Of a stretch of 64,000 nucleotides of DNA, positions 24,501-36,059 are shown one piece after another. This DNA is from Carya illinoinensis. Lineage: Eukaryota > Streptophyta > Magnoliopsida > Fagales > Juglandaceae. The DNA is taken from positions 15,078,501-15,142,500 of the forward strand of contig NC_056761.1 in NCBI RefSeq assembly GCF_018687715.1. Direction: 5' to 3'. The notes beneath the pieces were generated by a model. It searched no databases, had not been told where the DNA came from, and was given only the letters and a program-made list of their open reading frames with translations. Both the position numbers and the translations under genes were made by a program. How positions within the stretch are numbered: the first letter of the stretch is position 1; every line of letters begins with the position of its first letter.

Positions 24501-24731
24501 GAGAATTTATTGTGATAATTCTTTAGCAGTATTTTTCTCCAAAAATGATAGGTATTCTAAAGGTACTAAACACATGGAGCTCAAATAGCTAAGTGTCAAG
24601 AAGGAAGTACAGAAACAAACAGTGTCCATAGAACATATTAGTACTACGCTTATGATAGCAGACCCATTAACGAAGGGTCTAGTAGAGAAGCAGTTTAAAG
24701 AGCATGTTGACAGAATGGGCCATATGATGTA
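21598..24731 (+). pseudogene. Copia pol: protease, integrase, reverse transcriptase, RNase H, broken
   Basis: Domains in order are: protease with L-D-S-G-A (21661); GAG-pre-integrase with H-K-R-L-G-H (about 22098) and C-M-D-C; integrase core with F-I-D-D-F-S-R (22290), S-D-R-G-E-E and N-G-V-T-E-R; RT with K-A-R-L-V-A-K-G-F (23412) and catalytic Y-V-D-D-I-L-L (about 23808); and RNase H with D-S-D-F-A-G-C-S-D-S (24270) through A-D-P-L-T-K-G-L. About ten in-frame stops occur. The stretch between C-M-D-C and the integrase core (about 22200) looks deleted or frame-shifted. Nearly all stops replace CAG, CAA, CGA or TGG codons, as expected from methyl-cytosine decay. Confidence 0.9.
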
Positions 24732-25174
24732 AACATGTTATTGAGCTCGTAGATGTTTTATTTTATTTTGGACACTTAATGATATCTATTATGGATTTTT
24801 TGTTTCTGTTTTCTTGTCTTTCCACTTATTTGTACACTGAATGGTTTGGAAGAATGATGACAAGATAATGTCTGCAACAGATATGAATTGGAACCCAAGG
24901 CATCACGCTATTAGCCTTAATTAGCCCAATTAAAGATCATGTAAAATTGGTTGTTGGTGTTGTGGTATATGGAAGGGAATTTGTTGGTTATATAACAGAG
25001 GACCACCATGACTCGCATCAGTAGTTGATTTGACATTGATATTAAAGAACTCATGTAATGTACTTTGAGCTATGAAAGTTTCAGGAAATGAATTCGTGCA
25101 GTATGGTTAATTTCCTGTAATAAACCCATGAACGGAAAATATTATTTTATGGGCGTATGGGCCAAGTGGGAGAA

Positions 25175-25594
25175 TGTAAGAGTTTTTATTTAAACTCTAT
25201 GTCCCATACACCCATCTTAATAGAGTTTGAAATAGCTTAAAACTTATCAGATAAAAGATGAGTGATAACAGGATAAGAAAACTCTTAAGAGATAAGATTA
25301 AAACTTTATATCTCTAATTATAGTCAGATACAAACTCTGACATTTCTTTATGGTCAGAAATCTATAAATAACACTGAGGGGTTAAAGGGTTCTTACCTAC
25401 AATATCAAAGTGCTTTTTGCCATCGTGAGACACTTGTGAGGCAAAGTTGCTAGGGTAATCCTTCCCTCATAGCCAGATCTAATTCTTCATCGAACTAATG
25501 GAGAAAGGTACGTATTTATTCATCACTGTTTATTATTGTAGATCATATAAAATCAAAGATCTGATTATTAATGTTCATGTTAAAATATTTAACA
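25175..25594 (+). repeat. 3' LTR of the Copia element
   Basis: The repeat is 420 bp, starts TGTAAGAG and ends TTTAACA, and is preceded by GTGGGAGAA. The target duplication TTCTC follows directly at 25595. Confidence 0.93.
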
Positions 25595-25599
25595 TTCTC

Positions 25600-26670
25600 T
25601 CCTCCCAAACAAGTTTTCTCCAATAATATTAGGAATCTCAGTGGCCCTCGACTTGCTTGCTTCAAGGCTTTTTCCATACGATTCATTTTTTGTCACGGAC
25701 ACCGTGACCCGATAATTTTCTAGACAGCAATGGTCTAGTAGTTAATAATTAATGAACCATTGATCAGGGAATGATTTGATGAGTATTGTTCCTGTCTCAA
25801 TTTTTCAAGGTCGTCCCCTCGTCAAATCCATTTATCATCATGACACTCAACCCACCGTATAATGTAGGGAATAAAAGTTGTGAACTATCACATATCAAAT
25901 TGGTTCTAGCAATATTTCTTTTTTTTTTCGAATTAATCTTGAAATTAAACGGTCTTGTGTCGCGTAATTCAATGAAGAAAATGATCTTGATTAGTTAAAC
26001 AATAGCGTTTTTAGTTGTTTTCTTGAGTGGATTAAACGAGAGATATTATATATTGTTTTGCAGATCGAGTGTCAAAATCTCTAAATGTTATGAGAATTTT
26101 GTAGAATCTCTAAATGTCGGGGTGAGAACGCACTATTAATTCAAAATTATAAGTTTGTAGAATCTCAAGTCACAATTATGATCATTTGATTGACAACATG
26201 ATGTTTCAGCACGATGGTAATCTATGATCTATAGATAGTCAATCGATCTATGTTTAAAAAATCGTGCTTGCAGGTTGTTTTCCAAAATAAAAGAAAGGCA
26301 AAGACTAACTTTTCTCTCGATGAATTCCAATCGAAACCTTCCTCAAACATAGCGAGGAGAGGCAGATTCAATTAATACCGGGATTTTAGTATATATGTTA
26401 TAAGCAAGGAAAATGATTACCTTGCAAATTTTTTTATAACTCTAATTGAAATTTGGGCTATGTTTGTAAAATTAAAATTCATTTTTAATGAAGTAGTTGT
26501 AAGTGTATCAAAGAGAGTAAAAACTACAAAGGAGAGACAGGGCGAAGGTAGATCTCATTAGGTTGGGGAGGCTTCTTATCCATGACTTCCAATTAATTGC
26601 AAGTCATAGCCACACCAGTTGCCGTGGATAATGAAGCAAATTATAGTTATTGTGTCTATGACTTTGACAC
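25600..26670. other. Intergenic DNA, nothing recognised
   Basis: Short open frames only, on either strand, with no known domain. The AT-rich composition is ordinary for the window. Confidence 0.4.
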
Positions 26671-26674
26671 TGTA

Positions 26675-27345
26675 AACGGGGTTGGTCTTGGAGCTGATGA
26701 TCTTAAGGTTCTTAATTAATTGTCATATCCTTTCCTCTTTCACACGTCCACTAGAATTCTCGAGGAATTTTTTTTTCCATACTCCGTTTACTCTGACAAC
26801 GCATGAGATCATGATAGCACGGAAATATTATTTGTTTATTCTCTTGCTTTGCATATACTGTTTTAATTCACACTTTTGCATAAAAGAATTGATTTATTTT
26901 TTCTCCTAAACATGATTATCGTTTCTATTGTGCTCCACCAACCCCACTGCCACTCACAGGGAGTGAAAAATGCACCATTGCTTTACCCCCACCAACTAAA
27001 AAAATTCCCCCAATTAATATTTTAATAAAATGAGAAGATCACGAAAGTGAAAACAACTGGTAAACTTCAAATTAATATGATTTTTTTTCCTGTTTTTCTT
27101 GTAAATTTTCTTTCTTGAGATGACCTTTCACATGATCTCATCTTCACTTGATAATTTTTAAGATGGACTTTCATATAAATATATATATACTCTCTTGATA
27201 ATTATATATATTAACTTCTCGCTCTTCACCCACTCATTTCATTAAAGTTTCGTTTGGGTTGATGAAAAGAGAGAAAATGAGAAGAATAATAAAAGCAAAA
27301 TCTAGGAACGAAAATGACAGAGAGGGGGCTAGTTTAAGTTTTCTC
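26675..27345 (+). promoter_or_regulatory. Receptor-kinase upstream region (present twice in the window)
   Basis: This segment lies 0.5-1.2 kb upstream of the LRR kinase and is the intact counterpart of 10240-10402 plus 17184-18130. Duplication of the upstream region without the coding sequence suggests a tandem duplication followed by loss, or rearrangement, of the second gene. Regulatory content is inferred from position only. Confidence 0.5.
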
Positions 27346-27773
27346 GGTTGATAGGATTTCCTTGAATTAAAACTAATGAAATTTGAGCAAAGTAGGGATT
27401 GTAAAAATGATCTCTGATCCATGACTGCTAAATGAGAGTTATATTCCTTGAAAGAAGATATCTTGAATGAGAAATGATAGCATTACTACTCGTTTACCAT
27501 TTTCTATAACTTTAGCTTTTTAATACGATAATATTATTTTAAATATTTATTTCATTTTGATTTTAATTTGATGTGTTCAAAATTTTAAAAAATATTATTT
27601 TATGAAAAAGTTGTAGAAAAATTGTAAATGCTTGGTATGTCTATCATTGATAGCCTTGACTTCAACGCATGCAGCATGAATTGGCGGTCTTTCCACGTCA
27701 ACTTTACCGCACAATTCAATGATGACAACAAAGCGCATACCACCCTCTCCCTCCATCTTTGGTTGCAATCTCT

Positions 27774-27779
27774 TATAAA
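27774..27779 (+). promoter_or_regulatory. Candidate TATA box of the LRR kinase
   Basis: TATAAA lies 57 bases before the ATG at 27836, in a CT-rich context (CACCCTCTCCCTCC upstream). Position is plausible for a short 5' leader; no transcript evidence is available. Confidence 0.4.
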
Positions 27780-27835
27780 CATCAATCTCACTTGTTCTTC
27801 CTTAATTTGAGTGCCTAAACTAACATACAGTTCAC

Positions 27836-30800
27836 ATGGCTGCCCCAACAAGTTTCCTGATACTTTATTTTGTGTGCGGGTTTAGCATTGCCTTCGCATC
27901 AACTCCCAACATTACAACGGATCAATCTGCTCTTCTTGCCTTGAAGGCTCATATTTCTTTTGATCCTCAAAATCATTTGACAAACAACTGGTCCACTAAT
28001 ACTTCCACTTGCAATTGGGTAGGTGTCATATGTGGTTCTAGACATTTCCGAGTCATGGTCTTAAACCTTTCTTTCATGGGCCTTGTTGGTACCATTCCTT
28101 CGCATATCGGAAACCTTTCCTTTCTTGTGAGCCTAAACATCCAAAACAATAGTTTTCGTGGCTCAATCCCAATCGAGTTGTCTCATCTTACTCGGTTGAA
28201 ATTCTTAGACTTTGGATACAATGAATTCAATGGAGCAATCCCATCACAGATGGGATTGCTATCTAAACTTAAAAAATTGATTCTTCACAAGAACAATTTC
28301 CTAGGTACTATTCCACCATCTCTGTCTAACCTATCTTCATTGCAAATTATTAGTTTTGGATACAATCAGCTTTCGGGCTCCATACCTTTCTCTATCTTCA
28401 AGATATCTTCCTTGAAAGAAATTTATCTTGGAGCTAACATGCTTTCAGGACCGATGTCCTCCATTTTCTTCAACATATCTTCATTACAAATCATTGAACT
28501 CAGCAACAATACACTATATGGTGGACTATCTACAAATATGTTTGATCATCTTCCGAATGTGCAGTATCTTTCTATTTCTCATAATCAATTGTCAGGTGAA
28601 CTTCCAAAAATAGGGAATTTAACTATGCTTAAAGAGCTATACCTTGCTGACAACAACTTTAAAGGTATGTTCAGTCGGCTATCAACCTTCAATATATAGT
28701 TATCCTTTTTGTTCAAATACAAACATTAGCAAATTCTTTATTTATTGACTAATAAATTTACAGGAAGACTACCCCCAGAAATAGGAAACTTAACCATGCT
28801 TAAGGGGTTACAACTTTCCTACAACAACTTTGAAGGTACTCCCATATAGTCTTATTTGAATCAATTTACATAGATAAGGCTATTGATTTAGTAGACACGT
28901 TTTCTGATCGTACTTTGTAGGTATGCTTATATAGTCTTATATGAGTCAATAACATCTATACTGTTATTGATTTAGTATATATCTTCTATGATCATCTCAG
29001 ATTGAACAATTAATTTCAATTTGAAGTACAAAATACTTTGTTCAATATATATTGAAACTAGTAACAAAATCACAAGAGGACCCATGAAACATTCATAACT
29101 ATTTGTGACTCCTCCACGGTATAATTTGGATTGGGAAAGGAGCCACAATTCAACTTGAAATGTGCCAACCCCACTCATGATATTTGAGGTCATGGTTATT
29201 TTCTTACTACTAATGAGTATTCTAGCTTCATTACATCTTCTTTATCATCTTGAATAGAAGATACCAATGACTATTTATATTGTGACAGGTTTAATACCAA
29301 ATCAAATTGGTAATCTGCAAAATCTAGAGGTTTTCGATATTGGAATCAATGGTTTTTTTGGCACAATTCCATTTGGGATCTTCAATATCTCAACAATAAG
29401 AGTGATTGCAATGGAGGTAAATAACCTATCAGGCCATCTTCCATCAAATATGGGTCTCTTCCTTCCAAATATTCAACAACTTCTTCTTGGGAAAAATAAA
29501 TTGAGTGGAACAATTCCCGACTCTGTCCCTAATGCTTCACAACTCACTTTAATAGACTTATCTGAAAACTCATTCTCAGGTTTCATTCCAAAAACATTTG
29601 GAAATTTAAGATTCCTCAAGGTGCTCAACCTACATTTCAATGATTTGACAATTGAATCTCCAGAATTGAGCATTTACTCCTATTTGTCCAATTGTATAAA
29701 TCTCGTTCATTTGGTTTTGAGCAATAATCACTTGAATGGCTTCCTTCCCAAGTCCATTGGAAACCTCTCTCTTTCTCTTCAAGGACTTTACCTACATAAT
29801 TGCAAAATTAAGGGTAGCATTCCTAGAAAGATCGGGAATTTAAGTGGTTTGACTACATTGACCTTTTCCAACAACGAATTGAGTGGACTTGTTTTGACCA
29901 CAATAGGAAGTTTGTGCATGCTTCAAGCTTTGGGCCTTGATGGTAATAGACTAAAAGGAACCATACCACCAGAACTATGTCATCTAAGGAGCTTGTTTGA
30001 ATTATTTTTAGATGGTAATGATCTATCTGGAAACATTCCTAGATGCATAGATAATATGACTTCACTAAGAGCTCTCTACTTAGGCTTCAATCAATTAACT
30101 TCAGTGATTCCATTGAGCTTGTGGAGGCTTACAGATCTCTTGGAGGTTGACTTCTCATCCAATTATTTAAGTGGCTCTCTTTCATCTGAGATTGAGAAAA
30201 TGAAGGTCTTAAGGAAATTGAATTTGTCAAGAAATCAACTATCAGGTGATATCCCCAAAACAATTGGTGGTCTCAAGGATCTGACTAATCTGTCCTTGGC
30301 AATAAATCGACTAGAAGGCTCAATTCCTGTATCTTTTGGAGAATTGGTAAGCTTGGAGTTCTTGGATCTTTCCGATAACAATTTATCTGGAGAGATTCCC
30401 AAGTCCTTAGAAGAACTCCATTACCTCAAATATCTAAATCTCTCATTCAATAAACTACAAGGAAAAATTCCCACAAGAGGACCATTTCTAAACTTCTCAG
30501 CTGCAGCATTAATGTCAAACCAAGCACTTTGTGGTGCAACTCGATTGAAAGTTCCCCCATGTGAAGAAGGTGATCCTCACAAAAGGAAGACAACATGGCC
30601 ACATATGCTAAGGTATGTATTGCCAGCAATTGGGTTTATAATGCTTGCACTGACCCTTGCATTTACTTGGAAAAGATGGAAAAAGGCAAATCCAAAATCT
30701 CCTGCTCAAGTAGACTTGTACCCTCTAGTTACGTGGAGAAGAATTTCCCACCAACAACTTTTACAAGCAACAAATGGATTCAGCTCTAATAATTTACTTG

Positions 30801-31806
30801 GTGAAGGAAGTTTTGGGTCAGTATACCAAGGAACACTTTCAGATGGGATGAATATTGCAATAAAAATTATGAACTTGCAAGTGAAAGGGGCATTCAAAAG
30901 TTTTGATGCAGAGAGTGAGGTGCTACGAAATATTCGTCATCGAAATCTTGTCAAGATCATTAGCATTTGTAGCAATATTGACTTCAAAGCCCTTATATTG
31001 GAATACATGCCTAATGGAAACTTAGAGAAATGGTTGCACTCTCAAGATCACTATCTTAATATCTTACAAAGGCTAAATATAATGATTGATATTGCATCAG
31101 CATTGGAATACCTTCATCAGGGTTATACAACAACAATTATTCATTGTGATCTGAAACCTAGCAACATCTTATTAGATGAAGAAATGGTTGCACATGTTGC
31201 CGATTTTGGCATGGCCAAACTCTTAGATGATAGGGACTCTATGATGCAAACAATGACTCTTGCAACTTTTGGCTACATGGCACCAGGTAAATTTTCAAAC
31301 TTTTACATTTCGAATTGCATGTTCAGCCTTCTACTCATTCACGTGCAATTAAATATCTTTTGAATCTTGATCTACACATCATTTTTTTGGATATGTTTGT
31401 TCACTATTATTATATAAGAAAGTATATATGATGAGTTAGAATATTATCCCCAGAGTATGGATCAGAAGGAGTTGTTTCTACAAGAGGCGATGTGTATAGT
31501 TATGGCATTTTACTAATGGAAACTTTCACAAGAAAGAAGCCTACAGATGGCATGTTTGTTGGAGAAATGACCTTGAAGCATTGGGTAGATGAATCACTGC
31601 TCACTTCAATACTCCATATTGTTGATGCCAATTTGTTGAGAAATGAAAAAGAACATGCTGCCATGGAGGACTGCATATCTTCAGTTATGAGATTGGCTTT
31701 GGATTGTTGTGCAGAATCACCTACACAAAGAATTGACATAAAAAATGTTTCAACCACACTCAATAAGCTCAAATCAAAGTTTGTCCTAGATACTAGAACA
31801 AGCTAA
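27836..31806 (+). CDS. LRR receptor-like serine/threonine kinase, subclass XII (FLS2/EFR/Xa21-like), non-RD
   Basis: Exons inferred at 27836-28664, 28764-28835, 29289-31286 and 31454-31806 use GT..AG sites and give one open frame of 1083 residues. Residues 1-22 form a signal peptide. The LRRNT follows (D-Q-S-A-L-L-A-L-K-A-H, then C-N-W-V-G-V-I-C), then about 25 LRRs of the x-L-S-G-x-I-P type, a membrane helix (about 742-763) and the kinase. Kinase landmarks are G-E-G-S-F-G-S-V (P-loop), A-I-K-I-M (catalytic lysine), H-C-D-L-K-P-S-N (catalytic loop, non-RD because C precedes D), D-F-G and G-Y-M-A-P-E, which is rebuilt across the last intron. Exon 2 is 72 bp, exactly one LRR. Relatives are plasma-membrane immune receptors for microbial or self peptides; the ligand here is unknown. 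All key catalytic residues are present. Confidence 0.92.
28835..28985 (+). repeat. Tandem duplication at an LRR donor site inside kinase intron 2
   Basis: The sequence GGTACTCCCATATAGTCTTAT (28835 on) is repeated as GGTATGCTTATATAGTCTTAT (28919 on), and both continue with a related GTTATTGATTTAGTA-type stretch. The repeat includes the exon/intron junction, so it may be the trace of a duplicated LRR exon whose coding part was lost. Confidence 0.6.
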
Positions 31807-32186
31807 CTTGAGTGTCAAGTTTGCTTACAACTCCCTCATGTCTATGCCTCTTATGTTTGGGATTTAGGTGTTGTGCTTCATTAATTTTATATAAAATAAC
31901 AATTTACACCTGGAACTATTAATTCTTTTGCCATATTATCGTGGAACTATCCAAGTTGTCATTTTATCCCCAAAATACAACTTTTCTGTCAATTAATGTT
32001 ATGAATATATCGTGCATTTCACTTATTTCTAACTTGTATATCTAGGTGTTAGAAAAAATTGATCAAAATATATAGTGGAAGCGATATTATCTCAATTGCA
32101 AATCATAAATATAGTGCAATTGTTGCGTAGACTTATCCATCGTAGTTGTTTGCCTGAAATTGTCATCATCGATGATGGAACGTAGG
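31807..32186 (+). other. 3' flank of the receptor kinase
   Basis: No coding sequence is visible. It should contain the 3' UTR; I could not place a polyadenylation site with confidence. Confidence 0.4.
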
Positions 32187-32640
32187 GGGTGTAACTGGTT
32201 CAGTCCGGTCCGGTCCGGTTTTGGACAAAATCTAGAACCGAACTAGTAGGAACTGGTTTTGCAATCTAAAACTAATTATGCAATAGTTACCCTCCTAAAT
32301 CGATACTCCGGTTTTACCAGTTTTAAGTCCAGTTAGGTCCGATTTTTCGATTTTAACTATAACTATTATGGAACTATATAATTCTTTTAATTCCACATTA
32401 TTTTCCAATAAAAACAAACTTGTTGTACATTTATATACATATATATTTATTATTTTATAACTAATATAGTTAGACATTGTCAAAATAAAACACATATTGA
32501 TGTTGACACAGAGGGGCAGCCAACAAACCAAAAGAGATTCTTAACATATATGAATATATAGATGTTTTTTTATTTACAAATATAATTTCACATATTAAGG
32601 TTGGTACCGGATCGATGAAAAAAACCCAATCCAAGGACCA
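32187..32640. mobile_element. Truncated hAT-type MITE fragment
   Basis: It begins TAGGGGGTGTAACTGG followed by repeated GTCCGG words, as in the complete hAT MITE at 41952. The expected opposite end (..ACACCCCTA) is not found nearby, so the right boundary is a guess. Confidence 0.5.
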
Positions 32641-32801
32641 AGTTTAATCAAGACTCTTGTTTCAAGTGACCAAAATAAACCGAAATAGCACAATATTTGG
32701 GAGAAACCAGAATAGCACAATATGCGAAAAGGTTTGTGATTCAAATACTATGGGATGTAATATTTTTGTATCTTTTTAAAGAATGACTGCACATGTTGGA
32801 G

Positions 32802-32803
<2 letters not shown>

Positions 32804-32833
<30 letters not shown>
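32804..32833. repeat. Poly-T run
   Basis: An uninterrupted T homopolymer of about 30 bases, possibly an old retroposon tail on the minus strand. Confidence 0.8.
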
Positions 32834-32835
<2 letters not shown>

Positions 32836-32952
32836 GTGAAAAAAAGGATCCAAAAACTTGGAGGCAAATCCATTAATTGCATTCACTTCTTCAACTGATC
32901 TTTTAATGATATTAAGACACAAAGAGATAAAATACCCATAATGACAAAGAAC

Positions 32953-33295
32953 TGTGATGCACCTAACTCCGACGTACGGACAAATGGAAATTGAGACATC
33001 GAGAAGATGACCACGTGGGTCACGCATCCCATCCTTAAGTGCTAAGTATGTATACAAGCAAAAAGTGTACAATAAAATTAACGCAGCGGAAGAATAAAAT
33101 CAGTCAACTAAGTACCAGAATTTTAAATACAAAACAATAATAAATAACAAGAAAGCATATTAAAATAATTTCACAACTTAAAAATCATAAAATAATACAG
33201 CAAAAATCACTTTTAATTCAAAACAAAGAAACCACTAATTATAAGAATTTTAACAAATCATTCAATAAAACTACACTTAAAAAGGGGATATCACA
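32953..33295 (-). repeat. 3' LTR of the miniature element
   Basis: 343 bp, closely matching 36060-36401 through landmarks such as TCACGCATCCCATC, AAAAAGTGTACAATAAAA and AATAATAAATAACAAGAAAG. Confidence 0.82.
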
Positions 33296-33344
33296 TCCTC
33301 CCCCCTTAAAAATAAATTTCATCCTCGAAATTTACAAGGTCAAA

Positions 33345-33897
33345 TGTGATGCCTCATATTTTAGTATATTTTTATTGAAGGAGTATTTTCATTTATTAAA
33401 AGAAATTGGTTCTCCTTTTTTAAATTTATCAGATTTTAGTTGGATTTATTTTATAATTTTTAAGTTGTGAAATTTATTTTAACGTGCTTTGTTAATTTTA
33501 ATTGCTTTTCATTATTTAAATTTCTTTTTGTTCTAAATTATTTTATTATTTTACTATTAAGTTTTATTATCTTATTTTATTTAGTCAATTCATTTAAGAT
33601 ATTTTATTTAAATTACCGTTTTGAAATCCTTTTTCATTGGCTCAATTTTGAGACCCCGAGTCGAAAAGACTGGATCTTATTTTCTTTCCCTTCATTTTTC
33701 TTTTTCTCTCTTTTTCCTTCTTTTCTTTTTCCCCTATTTCTTTTCCCTCCCCTCTTTCTCCCCTGCACCCCATCGGTTCCCCCCTTCCCTCTCAACCTAA
33801 CGGCACCGCAGCACGACTAGCCCAATCTCACCGACCACCCCACCACCACCCCCTCACGTCGGTGACAACCCCCTCCACATTGAGCACAACCCCATGC

Positions 33898-33940
<43 letters not shown>

Positions 33941-35727
33941 CAGCATGTAGAATCCACGGGTTCTTCAACCTGAGCCTCCAGCACGGCTAGTTGCTCCACC
34001 GCACGACTGCCAGTAACCCCCCACACCGAGCCTAGCTCACTGACGACTGCCAGATTAAAGCCCTTACCCCATTTCTCCTCCCATTCGATTTCTCCTCCAT
34101 GCGCCATCCTGCGATGCCACCGGCCACCTCTTCAACTCCTCCTCACCCCAACTAACACCCTCAGCCCCTCTCGGTGGCTCCTTCTCCTCCATGAAGCACC
34201 CAACCTGAAATGGGTTTTACCTACTCTCACGGCTAGTTCCCCTTCGTGCACCGCCACCCATGGCTCCAAGTCTCCACCTCTTGCCTCCATGCCCTTCCTT
34301 AGCTAGCCAAGCTCCCTTTCGAAATTCTCAAATTTTGAGACCCACGGCCATTGCTTGGAAAGCACTGCCCACCACTGCTCCGCCACTTGGGCATGGCCTA
34401 TGATATTCCAAAGTGCCTTTCTAGCACTGTAAGTATTTTTCAAATGACATTTAAGATTTAAATATATTTTTACATTAACAATACCTGTGATTGGTTGGTT
34501 GTGCTAGACTGAGTCTAAGGAGTATGGGGGTCAGTTGGATTGGAGGATGAAGTTGTGTATGTGATTGATTGACGTTGGGATTTTTTGTTGTTGGATACTT
34601 TTGTATCTTGTTGTATGCATTGAATGGTTCATGCATGTTCATATTTGTAAAATGAAAACTGAGATTTCGCGTAATTGCATACATGTTTATGTGTTAAAAA
34701 TGAAAGCTGGGTTTTCATGTGTAAGTGGGTTTTTGGGTGTGTGTGTATCATGACCCCAAATCGAGATGGGGCATTATCTCAATGGAGCTCCTCTGGTTAC
34801 TCGGGAGTACAATATACTTAGTGACGTTCCCTGGGTTGTCGTTGGGCAACAACGAGATCAAACGGGATGGTAACGCCCTCGTGCTGACTTCGTGGCCCCT
34901 CTGCTGGCAAGGGCTAGAGGATGCTTGGCTACAAATACGCTGGGCGCAGAACTAGACATCATTCATTACGAAGTCACACACATGGTCATTACTCATGGTG
35001 TGATGAATGGAGTTAGGGTGTGCGGATGGTCCTTAGGGGAGAGATCATAGTGCATACGGATAATAAAATTGGATATTGGTTTTGATAATTGATATTGGGC
35101 CATTTTCTGGGAAAATGACGAGATTTGATTAATGGATTTTATGTTGGGTTATTTTCTAGGAAAATGGCAGATATGCTTTAATGGATTGGTTGTTTGGGCC
35201 AAATGAGATTTTTGGCATGTGTGAAAAATTATTGGCTATTTCAGAAAAATGATGATTTTGGGTTTCATGCATATGGCATCACATTCATGCATATTGTTGT
35301 TGCTTGAATGTATTTTTATCTTGTGGGTTGTTCGGTCTATTACATACCTATGGTACCGTTTCTTGGTGCCGTAGATTTTGTTGTAGATGATAATGCAGAG
35401 CCTGAGAATGCAGCTCTGCCGGAAAAGTGATTGAGGATCACTTTTTTGGATGTTGAGATTGGTGTCTTGCTTTGGTTATTATGTTTTGGTTTGTTTATGT
35501 TTTCATTGGATATCTGTATAACTTTTAAAGGCTTTTTATTTTGAAAATTGTATTTAAACAAAATTATGATCCTTAGTTAGTCAACTTAACTTTTTCATTG
35601 CGTTTTCATTATACACTTGTTGTTTGTTCACACACTTAGCACTTATCGATGAGATGTGTGATCCGTGTTGTTATCATCTAGATATCTCGATCTCTACATG
35701 TTCGTACGTGGAAGTTGGGGCATCACA
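33345..35727 (+). mobile_element. Solo LTR, 2.4 kb, Gypsy-like
   Basis: Starts TGTGATGCC and ends GGCATCACA, a perfect 9-bp terminal inversion, and is flanked by perfect 5-bp duplications TCAAA (33340-33344 and 35728-35732). It carries no internal domain. Its last ~1.3 kb resembles the solo LTR at 13833-14834 and the LTR at 37850-39150. The middle contains a CT-rich, GC-richer stretch (33700-34400) with a TC microsatellite, a common position for an LTR promoter or leader. Long LTRs of this kind suggest a Del/Tekay-type Gypsy, which is an inference. Confidence 0.85.
33902..33934. repeat. (TC)n microsatellite
   Basis: About 16 TC units inside the 2.4 kb solo LTR. Confidence 0.9.
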
Positions 35728-36059
35728 TCAAACATTAACACTAAAATAAACAAATACATAATAACATAGTAAAATAAAGTAAAATACTACAAAATAATGT
35801 TAAATAAAATAGAATAAAACCAACAAAAATAAAATAACATACAATAAAATAAACAAATAAATTAAAATCAAACTAAGTAAAATAAATTCAAATTTAATAA
35901 AATAATTTCAAATCAAATAATATCGAATCAAATTAAATAAAAACAATTCAAATAGCATACTTCCAACAAAATAATTTTGAATCACGGCTTTAAAACTTTC
36001 TGGTACTACACCTATGAGACCTATGATTTTACTTAGAGCCGAACTGCTCTGATACTACC

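Larger units (their letters stand above)
18405..25594 (+). mobile_element. Ty1/copia LTR retrotransposon, full-length but inactive
   Basis: The element is 7190 bp with two 420-bp LTRs (18405-18824 and 25175-25594), both TG..CA. Perfect 5-bp target duplications TTCTC lie at 18400-18404 and 25595-25599. The primer-binding site TGGTATCAGAG (18827) fits initiator tRNA-Met. A purine-rich GTGGGAGAA precedes the 3' LTR. Gag and pol are in copia order (protease, integrase, RT, RNase H) but broken by stops. I count about 33 differences between the LTRs, mostly transitions, so the insertion is not recent. The roughly 1.9 kb untranslated leader is unusually long. Confidence 0.95.

Noticed and set aside
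33296..33344. Poly-pyrimidine stretch as a CT-type promoter
   Set aside because: Its position directly beside the minus-strand LTR makes it the complement of the polypurine tract.
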